A DNA stretch of 64,000 bases. Origin: CAYYUA01 sp964542585. GTDB lineage: Bacteria; Bacteroidota; Bacteroidia; CAILMK01; CAYYUA01. Of this stretch, positions 44,424 through 52,193 are shown one piece after another (the stretch's first letter is position 1; the number at the start of each line of letters is the position of its first letter). A model generated the notes under the pieces. That model saw only the letters and a list, made by a program, of their open reading frames with translations. It did not search any database and was not told where the DNA came from. The position numbers and the translations under genes were made by a program. Location: contig CAZIUI010000015.1 of the NCBI GenBank assembly GCA_964542585.1, positions 1 to 64,000 on the forward strand. Direction: 5' to 3'.

Positions 44424-44813
44424 ATGTTATACGAAGCAGAAGGATCTTTAAAAGCAACATTTGAAACACAGCAGAAAACGGAAAATTTTAGGCTGCGGGA
44501 GTTCGTACTTGAGATCCAGGATGGACAATATCCACAAGAAATTAAGTTCCAATTAACCCAGGACCGCTGCTCTTTGTTAGATCAGTTTAGCGAAGGCGAT
44601 CAAGTAAAAGTGGCCTTTGGCCTAAGGGGGCGTTCTTACACGAATAAAGAAGGCAAAACCCTTTATTTTACGAACCTTAATGCAATAAGTATAGAGGGTG
44701 TTGGCGGTACGGTTCAAGATCCGGATGCTAACCAAGCTAGTAAAGAGGGCAGTGATCCTAACCAAGATATACCTCCGGATAATGGTGACCAAGACGAGGA
44801 TCTGCCTTTTTAA
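44424..44813 (+). CDS. DUF3127 protein with SSB-like acidic tail
   Basis: A 129-residue protein. Residues 1-90 are a DUF3127 OB-fold-like domain (EGSLKATFETQQKTENFRLR, REFVLEIQDGQYPQEIKFQL, DQVKVAFGLRGRSYTNKEGK, FTNLNAISIE). A disordered acidic linker follows and the chain ends DEDLPF, very like the DDDIPF tip through which single-stranded DNA-binding protein (SSB) recruits partners. DUF3127 proteins are a Bacteroidota family of unknown function. The tail and fold suggest nucleic-acid binding and contact with SSB-tail partners such as RecO or RecQ; this is inference. An ABC-F gene follows 58 bp downstream. Confidence 0.88.
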   Translation: MLYEAEGSLKATFETQQKTENFRLREFVLEIQDGQYPQEIKFQLTQDRCSLLDQFSEGDQVKVAFGLRGRSYTNKEGKTLYFTNLNAISIEGVGGTVQDPDANQASKEGSDPNQDIPPDNGDQDEDLPF

Positions 44814-44871
44814 AGCGCCTTGCCAAAAGGATGGGGAGGTAGCCTAATGAACGATTAAAAGTGTATGAGTC

Positions 44872-46770
44872 ATGGCTAAGTTATACTTGGAAGCCGAAAA
44901 CCTTTCCAAGGCGATCGGTGAAAGGATTCTTTTTGATCAGCTATCACTCACCGTAGCTCAAGGTGAAAAAGTAGCGCTTGTTGCGAGAAATGGGACGGGA
45001 AAAAGTTCTTTGCTGGACATCCTGGGTCAGCTGGATCAGCCTGATACTGGAAGGGCTCATATACCCAAAGATGTTCGAATGAGTTACTTGCCTCAAAATC
45101 CAGAGTTGCCCCTGGATAAAACGGTTTTAGCTACCGTTCTGCAATCAGACAACCCTATGGCAGCAGCCATTCGGAAATATGAGGAAGCCCTTAACTACCA
45201 GGCAAGTCAGAACACTGCTGAGGCCGCCAATCTGCTGCAGGAAGCTATGGATGATATGGAAGCAGAGGATGCATGGGATTATGAAGTGAAGGTGACTGAG
45301 ATCCTTGGTAAGCTTAACATTTTTGATCACCAGCAAGTGATCAGCGAGCTCTCAGGTGGGCAGAAAAAGCGAGTTGCCCTGGCTAAGGTGCTGATCGATA
45401 ATCCTGATTTTCTAATAATGGACGAGCCTACTAACCATTTGGACCTGGACATGGTGGAATGGTTGGAGGAAGTGCTTACCACCCAAAAGATGACGCTGCT
45501 ACTGGTAACGCACGACCGTTACTTCTTAAACAATGTTACCAATCAGATCCTGGAGCTTGAGAATGGCCGGTTGCGCAAATTCAGGGGCAATTTTGAGTAT
45601 TACCTGGAAAAAAAATCGGAGCTTGAAGCGCAACAGGCTGCAGAAGTGGATAAAGCTCAGAAACAATATGCCAAAGAATTGGACTGGCTAAAGAGTCAGC
45701 CTAAAGCCAGGGGTACAAAAGCAAAATCCCGCATTGAAAAAGCTGAACAACTAAGGCAAAAAGCTCAAGAGGGTAAATCCGACCAGCAGGTAAACATGAA
45801 CGTTCAGTCCCGGCGAATGGGGAAAAAAATTCTGGATCTCCGAGAAGTCAGCAAAAGCTTTAATGACAAAGTGATTCTGGATGATTTCAGTTACGAATTC
45901 CAAAAAGGCGACCGGATAGGCATTGTAGGACCTAATGGTACTGGTAAAACCACTTTTCTGAATATTGTAACCGGCACGCTAGACCTGGACCGAGGTGAGC
46001 GCGAAACCGGCGAAACCATAGTCTTTGGGTTTTACCGTCAGGAAGCTATTAGACTCCCCGAGGATAAAAAGGTTATAGAAGTGGTTAGGGATGTGGCTGA
46101 AGTGCTGGACCTCGGGAATGGACAATACTTGACGGCTTTTCAACTTTTGGAGCAGTTTCTCTTCCCTAAGCATATGCACTACAACCATGTGTACAAGTTG
46201 AGCGGAGGGGAGCGCAGGCGCTTGCACCTGCTTACCGTACTTATGAAAAACCCGAACTTCCTGATCCTGGACGAACCCACCAATGACCTCGATATCCTGA
46301 CGCTTGGTGTTTTAGAGGAGTTTCTAAAAAGTTTTCAAGGATGCTTGATCACGGTGACCCACGACCGGTACTTCCTGGATAAGCTTGTGAATCACATTTT
46401 CGTATTCGAGGGCAATGGTAAAGTGATCGATTACAACGGCACTTACCATCAATATCGTGCTGAAAAGAAAGCCGAGGCTCGGAAACAGGATCAAACAACC
46501 CCTAAAGAGCCCAAGCCTAAAAAGGATAGTAACAAAAGCCAGCAGCGTAAGCCCAAGCTTTCTTACAAGCAACAGCAGGAATTAGAAAGCCTGGAAAAAG
46601 AACTAGACGAACTGGAACAGCGAAAAGCTGAGCTTCAAGAAAAAATTAATGCTGGAAAAGGTAGCGCGGAGGAATTGCAGGACTGGTCAAAGGAATTAAG
46701 CAGCATTCAGCATACCATTACTGATCGGGAAACACGCTGGCTGGAGCTTGCGGAGTTAGCGAGCTTTTAA
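44872..46770 (+). CDS. ABC-F family ATPase (Uup-like)
   Basis: A 632-residue soluble protein with two ABC ATPase domains and no membrane spans. Domain 1 has ARNGTGKSS, LSGGQKKRVALA and LIMDEPTNHLDLDMVEW. Domain 2 has GPNGTGKTT, LSGGERRRLHLL and LILDEPTNDLDILTL. The linker between the domains is basic. The C-terminus (about 565-632) is a coiled coil like the DNA/RNA-binding tail of Uup (LESLEKELDELEQRKAELQE). ABC-F proteins act on the ribosome in translation. The first Walker A has Ala instead of the first Gly, common in Bacteroidota members. It shares a TTAA stop overlap with the opposing zinc-ribbon gene. Confidence 0.92.
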   Translation: MAKLYLEAENLSKAIGERILFDQLSLTVAQGEKVALVARNGTGKSSLLDILGQLDQPDTGRAHIPKDVRMSYLPQNPELPLDKTVLATVLQSDNPMAAAIRKYEEALNYQASQNTAEAANLLQEAMDDMEAEDAWDYEVKVTEILGKLNIFDHQQVISELSGGQKKRVALAKVLIDNPDFLIMDEPTNHLDLDMVEWLEEVLTTQKMTLLLVTHDRYFLNNVTNQILELENGRLRKFRGNFEYYLEKKSELEAQQAAEVDKAQKQYAKELDWLKSQPKARGTKAKSRIEKAEQLRQKAQEGKSDQQVNMNVQSRRMGKKILDLREVSKSFNDKVILDDFSYEFQKGDRIGIVGPNGTGKTTFLNIVTGTLDLDRGERETGETIVFGFYRQEAIRLPEDKKVIEVVRDVAEVLDLGNGQYLTAFQLLEQFLFPKHMHYNHVYKLSGGERRRLHLLTVLMKNPNFLILDEPTNDLDILTLGVLEEFLKSFQGCLITVTHDRYFLDKLVNHIFVFEGNGKVIDYNGTYHQYRAEKKAEARKQDQTTPKEPKPKKDSNKSQQRKPKLSYKQQQELESLEKELDELEQRKAELQEKINAGKGSAEELQDWSKELSSIQHTITDRETRWLELAELASF

Positions 46771-46922
46771 ATAATGAAGTAAACCAGGAATAGCAATAGG
46801 AGAAACACTGCCACTACTTGTTGCCAGATCGGGAACATTCGAAATTCATGCTCGCAAATGGGGCAAACTTTATGCTGTTTATCAACCTCCATTGCGCATG
46901 ATGGGCATGTCTTTTTGGCCAT
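46767..46922 (-). CDS. Small zinc-ribbon membrane protein
   Basis: A 51-residue protein starting MAKKTCPSCAMEVDKQHKVC and containing two CxxC pairs (CPSC and CPIC), which form a zinc ribbon, followed by one hydrophobic helix at the C-terminus (VVAVFLLLLFLVYFII). I chose this ATG because the ribbon follows directly; the longer frame starts at TTG and adds ten unremarkable residues. It is probably tail-anchored with the ribbon in the cytosol. Similar small proteins are common in Bacteroidota. Function unknown. Confidence 0.8.
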   Translation of the reverse strand: MAKKTCPSCAMEVDKQHKVCPICEHEFRMFPIWQQVVAVFLLLLFLVYFII

Positions 46923-47221
46923 AGAAGCCGATTTTAATATCTCCTGAGGCAAACTGCTTGCCGGATTGGATTTTTGAATTTTCAGCCCCCCATTCTAGCA
47001 TTAACTCCCCTGATTATTAATCAACCCTACATTTTTGTTTAAAAATTGTACTTTAATATTAGACAGAAAAAGCTAATTGATGGGTTTGGTTTTTAACCTT
47101 CAAAAAGAATTGTTGGTTTCTTGTAAAGGTTTGTAAACCAGTATTTTATGTTTTAAAATTGCGAATTTTATTATATAAATTTTCTTCTGACAACCGTTAT
47201 CACCTATTACTAAAATACTAC
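46923..47221. other. AT-rich spacer ending in a terminator; possible small RNA
   Basis: About 300 bases without a gene on either strand, ending in a clear plus-strand intrinsic terminator. The terminator is 450 bp past the ABC-F stop. It could end that transcript, or an independent small RNA starting around 47050. I see no clear -7 box to decide. Confidence 0.3.
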
Positions 47222-47247
47222 AAAAGCCCCTTTTTGTGGGCTTTTTT
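47222..47247 (+). terminator. Intrinsic terminator
   Basis: AAAAGCCC (47222-47229) pairs with GGGCTTTT (47238-47245) around an 8-base loop and runs into T residues. It lies about 100 bp before the small ORF at 47351. Confidence 0.8.
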
Positions 47248-47350
47248 AAATTTTGGTACAGACTTTGTTGTAATTATGTTGAAATGCTTGATTCTTAAAT
47301 GTTCTGTTTAAAACAAAACGCAAAATCTTAAACAACTAAACGTTAATGTT

Positions 47351-47488
47351 ATGGATGATTACTTAGTAAAGTATGAAACCTTAAAGCAAGAAGCTAGACA
47401 ATTGATGGAAAAAGGGGCTATTAAAGCATACGTTCAAAAGTTAATTGAAATTGAACAGATAAACCGTATGTACCAAAAATGTGCCTAG
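47351..47488 (+). CDS. Small conserved-looking 45-residue protein
   Basis: The frame reads MDDYLVKYETLKQEARQLME followed by KGAIKAYVQKLIEIEQINRM and a short tail, then TAG. It is amphipathic and helical, with the pattern YL.KYE.LK..A..LM..G.I.AY...L.EIE that I recall in tiny multi-copy proteins of Cytophaga-like bacteria. It follows a terminator and an AT-rich leader of about 100 bases. No function can be given. The codon use and the family-like pattern make it more than chance. Confidence 0.6.
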   Translation: MDDYLVKYETLKQEARQLMEKGAIKAYVQKLIEIEQINRMYQKCA

Positions 47489-48216
47489 TGCATTATTGCA
47501 CAACTCATGTTCTAAAAACCGGAGAAACTGCCTTCTTTTAATAGTTAGAAGTAGTTATTTTACCCCTTAAATTTTTTGTTGGTTTTTTATCGTAATTACT
47601 GTATTGATAAGAATTATTAAACGATACTTGTAACTATCAGGTTTTCCCTTATGCTTTTTTTAGTATAGCTATCGGTTTACCATTTGTCATATTCCCTTGA
47701 ATGTTGATATTAGCAAGCTTTGTTGTGGCTTGTTAGTTTTTGCAACGAATATAACCTCGGGTTCATCTCAAAAACCGTTACTATTAGTGCCCACCTCATA
47801 GGCAGTGTTTAGCATTTTTTGAAAGTGTATTATCAATAACATTAAGGGGAATAAAATGAGGGTAGGTGTTAAACGATTTGCTTATTTCTTCAGCTTTCAA
47901 TGGCCGCATTAGTCTTTCAGTGAATAGATATGCTAATAAATTTATCAAACAAATCTTCGTATTGTTTAAACATTTATCCTATCTTGTTTTCTTGGCTTTT
48001 CTATTTCTATTTAATTAATTATAATTTTACTAAACAGTTATATTTCTTTTTATTTAATAAAATAAGTTATAATAAGTAAATAAAAATCACTATAGTAAAT
48101 TTCCGATTCAACAAAAGGCAGGTTAAATTGGCGTTGCTTCAAAAAGGGTTCAGTATCATTTTATAACTTTTACAAAACACCTCTTAATCCCTTACGTCAA
48201 TATTTTTAATAATGGT
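47489..48216. other. Long AT-rich gene-free stretch
   Basis: About 730 bases, among the most AT-rich of the window, especially near 47960-48090. No gene or terminator is seen. Several short stop-bounded frames exist, none protein-like. Confidence 0.4.
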
Positions 48217-48224
48217 AACTTTGT
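48217..48224 (+). promoter_or_regulatory. Bacteroidota -7 box (TAACTTTG) for the YtxH gene
   Basis: An exact TAnnTTTG match 53 bases upstream of the YtxH ATG at 48278. It lies within the longer possible reading frame and argues for the shorter one. Confidence 0.55.
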
Positions 48225-48277
48225 CAGAAAGCATTTACTACCAACCAATCTCAAACTTAAACCCAAAACTTGATACT

Positions 48278-48505
48278 ATGAGTAAAAAAGATTCATCTGG
48301 TAAGGTTCTGTTGTCTTTCATTACTGGTTTAGCAGCTGGAGCAGCTGCAGGGCTTTTAATCGCCCCCGAATCCGGGGATAAGACTCGGGAACGGTTGCGC
48401 GAAAGGGCCAATGACTTAGAGGAAGAAATTGAAGACAAGGTCAAAGAGCAGGTCAACAAAGTCAAGGATTCCATCCAAAATCAGGAAAGCTCAAGCAATA
48501 CCTGA
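48278..48505 (+). CDS. YtxH-domain protein
   Basis: A 75-residue protein, started at the ATG after the -7 box (MSKKDSSGKVLL). One membrane helix (LLSFITGLAAGAAAGLLIAP) is followed by the YtxH pattern ESGDKTRERLRERANDLEEE and a charged helix. YtxH proteins are small, membrane-anchored and often stress-related. A holin-like gene and a third small gene follow on the same strand, a set I recall as common in Bacteroidota. A hairpin lies between it and the next gene. Confidence 0.87.
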   Translation: MSKKDSSGKVLLSFITGLAAGAAAGLLIAPESGDKTRERLRERANDLEEEIEDKVKEQVNKVKDSIQNQESSSNT

Positions 48506-48561
48506 GGCTTATAAACCCAGGTCTGACATGTGATTTGGTGAATTAGCTAAAATTTACCCTT

Positions 48562-48596
48562 ACGAGCCTGGAAATGCCTTTGATTTTCAGGCTCGT
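48562..48596 (+). terminator. Hairpin between the YtxH and holin-like genes
   Basis: ACGAGCCTGGAAA and TTTTCAGGCTCGT can form a 13-bp stem with one G-T pair and a 9-base loop, followed by only a short T stretch. It may be a leaky terminator or a processing hairpin that sets the ratio of the two genes. Confidence 0.5.
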
Positions 48597-48612
48597 TTCG
48601 AAAGATGGATGT

Positions 48613-48966
48613 ATGAGCGACATGCCTTTTAAGACGCTTCTGAAGCGACTATCCCAGTACCTCCAGTCTTACGTTAAAAATTACCTGGACTACCTTCGCT
48701 ATGAGGCTGCTGAACGCGTTGTGGATAGTTTGGCCTATGTGATCTGTAATGTTGTGGCAATTATTGTATTGGTGCTTTGTTTAAATATTACTTTTCTTTC
48801 ATTGGCACTGGCTTGTGGGATAGCTTTTAATGCCATTCCCTTAGCTTTGATAGTAATAGCAGGATTTTATCTGATGGCAGGTTTAATGTTGATGATATTC
48901 CGGAAATCTATCATTAGCCGTCCCCTTCAAAGGCAGATTGTGACGCTACTTTTCAATGACTCTTAA
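48613..48966 (+). CDS. Holin-X-like (DUF1469) membrane protein
   Basis: A 117-residue protein from the ATG MSDMPFKTLLKRL; the longer frame would begin inside the upstream hairpin. An N-terminal amphipathic helix (LKRLSQYLQSYVKNYLDYLR) precedes two long membrane helices (VICNVVAIIVLVLCLNITFL; PLALIVIAGFYLMAGLMLMI), the layout of phage holin family proteins of the DUF1469 type. No phage genes are near, so it is a chromosomal envelope protein, not a lysis gene. It follows ytxH and precedes a hypothetical gene by 17 bp. Confidence 0.78.
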   Translation: MSDMPFKTLLKRLSQYLQSYVKNYLDYLRYEAAERVVDSLAYVICNVVAIIVLVLCLNITFLSLALACGIAFNAIPLALIVIAGFYLMAGLMLMIFRKSIISRPLQRQIVTLLFNDS

Positions 48967-48983
48967 CTAAAAAGGGCATCATC

Positions 48984-49385
48984 GTGACAAAAAATAAAGC
49001 GCAAAAGAAAAAGCCAGGTATCAGAACCTTAACAGATATCAGGCGGGAAAAAGCGAAGGCACAGGAGCGATTAACATACGCTGAGTCAGTGTTAAAGGAG
49101 GATTGGCAGGATTTACAAGATCAGGTTCGGCCTTCAGGCCTCATAGGCATGTTTGATCAGGTCTTACCATATCTTGGAAATGTTCTACCCTTGGGGCGTA
49201 TCGTATCTGGAATTACGGGTCGTTTATTCAAAAAGGGGAAAGAGGATGAAAAAACTGAAAAAACGCTGGATACTGAAAATAAGCAAAAAAGCAGATTGAT
49301 GAGCGGATGGTATCGTTATGTACTCCCCTTTATAGGCGGTGCCGTTGCTATGGCTTCCATTTTTAGGCGAAAATCATCTTCATAA
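48984..49385 (+). CDS. Hypothetical protein of the YtxH/holin-like trio
   Basis: A 133-residue protein with a GTG start, 17 bp after the holin-like gene. It is basic at the N-terminus (NKAQKKKPGIRTLTDIRREK) and then has a helical segment (ERLTYAESVLKEDWQDLQDQ). A weakly hydrophobic middle is followed by a C-terminal membrane-like stretch (YVLPFIGGAVAMASIFRRK). No family recognised. Its position suggests a function with the two preceding membrane proteins. Confidence 0.7.
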   Translation: MTKNKAQKKKPGIRTLTDIRREKAKAQERLTYAESVLKEDWQDLQDQVRPSGLIGMFDQVLPYLGNVLPLGRIVSGITGRLFKKGKEDEKTEKTLDTENKQKSRLMSGWYRYVLPFIGGAVAMASIFRRKSSS

Positions 49386-49398
49386 CACCAAGCCAAGC

Positions 49399-49770
49399 TC
49401 ACAAGTAGGTGTCAATCGTTTCCAAAAGGTGTTCCTGATCTACAGGCTTTGAAATGTAGTCTTCGAATCCTTGATCTAAAAAGTAAGCTCTATCACCCGC
49501 CATTGCATAAGAAGTAACAGCTATAAATACGGGTGGTGATTTAGGGACTTCTGCCCTGATTTCGTGCATTAAGCTCGTTCCATCGGTATGCGCTTCTCCA
49601 AGATTAATATCCATGAGTACTAAAGATTGACCGCCCTCATGCTCGATCATTTCCTTAGCTTCTCTGCTATTGCGGGCAGTCTGAATATTAAACCTGTCTT
49701 TAAGCATTTTTTGAAGCACAAAAATACTTATGTCATCATCTTCCACGATTAGGATGGTTTGAATTCCCAT
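49399..49770 (-). CDS. Single-domain response regulator (CheY-like)
   Basis: A 123-residue receiver domain with no output domain. Acidic pocket in ILIVEDDD near 6-13, phosphoacceptor Asp54 in VLMDINLG, Thr86 in AVTSYAM and Lys108 in ISKPVD. It should be phosphorylated by the histidine kinase encoded 32 bp upstream in the same direction, and pass the signal by protein contact. Stop to the opposing hypothetical gene is 13 bp. Confidence 0.92.
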   Translation of the reverse strand: MGIQTILIVEDDDISIFVLQKMLKDRFNIQTARNSREAKEMIEHEGGQSLVLMDINLGEAHTDGTSLMHEIRAEVPKSPPVFIAVTSYAMAGDRAYFLDQGFEDYISKPVDQEHLLETIDTYL

Positions 49771-49802
49771 CTATTGGGCTTTTTGGGACTAGCGAAACTA
49801 GC

Positions 49803-51884
49803 TTACGAGTTGCTTTTTAACAAGGGAATACTTATTTGAATAACTGTTCCCCGGTTTTTGCGGCTTTTGAGCTTTAAAGATCCACCACATAAATGGCAAA
49901 AACGTTGCACAATGGGTAGTCCAAGGCCAGGCCCTTCGTATTCACGTTTATGCCCTAATGATTCCTGGTAAAAAGCATGGAAAATTCGCTCTTTGTTCTC
50001 CTCTTCGATTCCAATACCGGTATCTGCTACGGTAATGAGCGCTTTATCCTTTTGAACATTTAATCCGGAGCGGATAACAATGTAGCCCTTGGATGTAAAC
50101 TTAAGCGAATTTTCAATAAGGTTTTGAACAATGAGCTGGAAAATTTCCTGGCTGAGCGTTACCGGTGGCAGGTTAGATTGTAATTGCTGATAAAAAGCCA
50201 GTCCATTCTTAGTTGCTTGTCTTTCGTAAGATCTTAATAATCCGGTTAAGCTTTGGACAATATCAGTGCTGCCCCTGGCTTGTGGTACTTTCCCTGTTTC
50301 CAGCCTGGAAAAAGCAATAATGCTATTTAGCGTTTTTAAAAGGCGTTCCCCACTATCCCTAATCATCTGTGTGTAATCGGTAATTTTATCCTCGTTGTAG
50401 TATTCCTTTTCCATTAATTGAACAAGGCCTAAAATGCCATTGAGGGGGGTCCGAACTTCATGGCTCATGTTAGCCAGGAAATGGCTTTTAAGGCGATCCA
50501 ATTCCTCAGCTTCTTGCTTAGCTTCTTCTAATTGCTTTTGCACTTTTATTTCTTGGGTTATATCACGCAAGGCCCCGTCATAAAATACATTCCCATGATC
50601 ATCCAATAACCGGTTACTACTTAATAAACCCCAAAAAGTAGAGCCATCCTTTCGCTGAAATTTGACAGGTCTATTTTTCAGACCACCATTGGCTTGCTCT
50701 TCGCGGATCATGTGGTGGCGATCCTCCGGATTGGCATACAGCCCAGAGGAATCGGTTGCTAGAATGTTGGTAGCTGACTCATATCCGAAAAGCCTGGCGA
50801 ATGGCTCATTAACATAGATCAATCCATCCTCCGGTGTGCTTCGAAAAATACCTTCCTGTATATGTTGATTGATAGAGCTAAGCAGTTGTTGCTGCTGCCT
50901 GAGTCTTTGTTGATTCTCCTTTTCTTCGGTGATATCTACTAAATAAAAGCAGTAATGATGGGCATCATGAGGACGAATGACCCCCTCATAAGTGGCATCG
51001 CCAACCTTTATTTCCAGACTTTTGTCTGAAAATGGTTGATCCTTATTAAGATAGATCATTAGTTTATTGGGGATATACTGCCCTTGGCTCACACACCAGT
51101 GCTTTATTAGGGGCTCAGCGGGTGTATTGTAGTACTCAATGATCCCATCGGAACGGACCTGAATGATCGGATGAGGATTATTAGTGGTCAGCAAAACTTT
51201 ATGCCGAGTATCAGGCGATACATTATCCGAATGAGACTGGGAAACCGGGTAATACTGCAACAAAATATCATATTGCTCACTTGAAGCGGAGAAAACCGGC
51301 GTTAATTGGAGGTGGTATTGTTGTCCGTAAAGCTTATCCTTGTAAGGGATATGAATGGGCTCTGCTTTTTCCAGTACGCTTTCAATAGGACTGCGATCAT
51401 CCGCTATTTGCTCCCTATTAACTACTTCCTTGATGATTTCCTCCGGATGATGATAGGATTTTGATCGCATGAACCCCAACTCCTTACTGGTATACCATAT
51501 AGAGGGGGGAAGGTCATTGCTAAATAGTACAGCACCAGGTTGAGATTCCTGTAATGTCGTATCAGGGGTAGCTGTAATGCTTTCCTCATATTGTAAAAAG
51601 GTGTACGATAATTGTAAATGATCATATGCCTCTGCTAAAGGCTCTGCTTTCAGCTGAAACCAAGCGTAGTAGCCGTTATCGATTGTCATCCTTATAGTAT
51701 TGCTAATGGCGCAATTATTTTGGTAGCAATATTGAACCTGGAAACGTAAATGAGCTTGATCATCAGGATGAACAAATTTGGTCAAATCGGTTCCCCGGAG
51801 GTAATCAGGTTCAGATACTAAGTAATTGAAAAAATCTTTATCTGCTTGGCTAATTTGAAGTTCATAATCTATTACAAGTGTCAT
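49803..51884 (-). CDS. Soluble PAS-domain sensor histidine kinase
   Basis: A 693-residue kinase with no signal peptide or membrane span. The N-terminal half has PAS-like segments (DYLRGTDLTKFVHPDDQAHL near 28-50, and another near 240-320) and a clear PAS/PAC domain at about 345-460 (EGIFRSTPEDGLIYVNEPFA, FQRKDGSTFWGLLSSNR). The dimerisation helix carries FLANMSHEVRTPLNGI with phospho-His near 473. The catalytic domain has NLIENSLKFTSKG, TVADTGIGIEEEN and GPGLGLPIVQRF. It should sense a cytosolic signal. The response regulator follows 32 bp downstream. The PAS ligand is unknown. Confidence 0.92.
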   Translation of the reverse strand: MTLVIDYELQISQADKDFFNYLVSEPDYLRGTDLTKFVHPDDQAHLRFQVQYCYQNNCAISNTIRMTIDNGYYAWFQLKAEPLAEAYDHLQLSYTFLQYEESITATPDTTLQESQPGAVLFSNDLPPSIWYTSKELGFMRSKSYHHPEEIIKEVVNREQIADDRSPIESVLEKAEPIHIPYKDKLYGQQYHLQLTPVFSASSEQYDILLQYYPVSQSHSDNVSPDTRHKVLLTTNNPHPIIQVRSDGIIEYYNTPAEPLIKHWCVSQGQYIPNKLMIYLNKDQPFSDKSLEIKVGDATYEGVIRPHDAHHYCFYLVDITEEKENQQRLRQQQQLLSSINQHIQEGIFRSTPEDGLIYVNEPFARLFGYESATNILATDSSGLYANPEDRHHMIREEQANGGLKNRPVKFQRKDGSTFWGLLSSNRLLDDHGNVFYDGALRDITQEIKVQKQLEEAKQEAEELDRLKSHFLANMSHEVRTPLNGILGLVQLMEKEYYNEDKITDYTQMIRDSGERLLKTLNSIIAFSRLETGKVPQARGSTDIVQSLTGLLRSYERQATKNGLAFYQQLQSNLPPVTLSQEIFQLIVQNLIENSLKFTSKGYIVIRSGLNVQKDKALITVADTGIGIEEENKERIFHAFYQESLGHKREYEGPGLGLPIVQRFCHLCGGSLKLKSRKNRGTVIQISIPLLKSNS

Positions 51885-52193
51885 AAGTGACTAGCTCGTT
51901 ACATGACTAATTTAAAAAAGATGACTACAAACCATTCCAATGCTGTTGTTATCCTTAAATTAATTTATTCCAGCTCTAAAACACGGCTGAAAATTGTAGT
52001 ACACTTAAAGGTGAAATTTAAACAAAAGGAAATAATTTACCAAAAAATTACGAAATATATATTATAAATTATAGTATTATTTTTTATATAATTAAGGCAC
52101 CCAGGTTTTTTCATTCATGTTCAATAACAATTTTTTCATTCTGCTTTTATAATTGTATTATTCAGAATTGAATAGGATTTCTTAAGCCTTTTA
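51885..52193. other. AT-rich spacer
   Basis: About 310 bases, very AT-rich around 52020-52100, containing the end of the symporter transcript and the promoter of the kinase gene. I see no gene, clear terminator or exact TAnnTTTG box. Confidence 0.4.

Noticed and set aside
48613..48966. Holin-like gene as evidence of a prophage
   Set aside because: No integrase, capsid, endolysin or att site is nearby. DUF1469-type proteins are common chromosomal genes in Bacteroidota.
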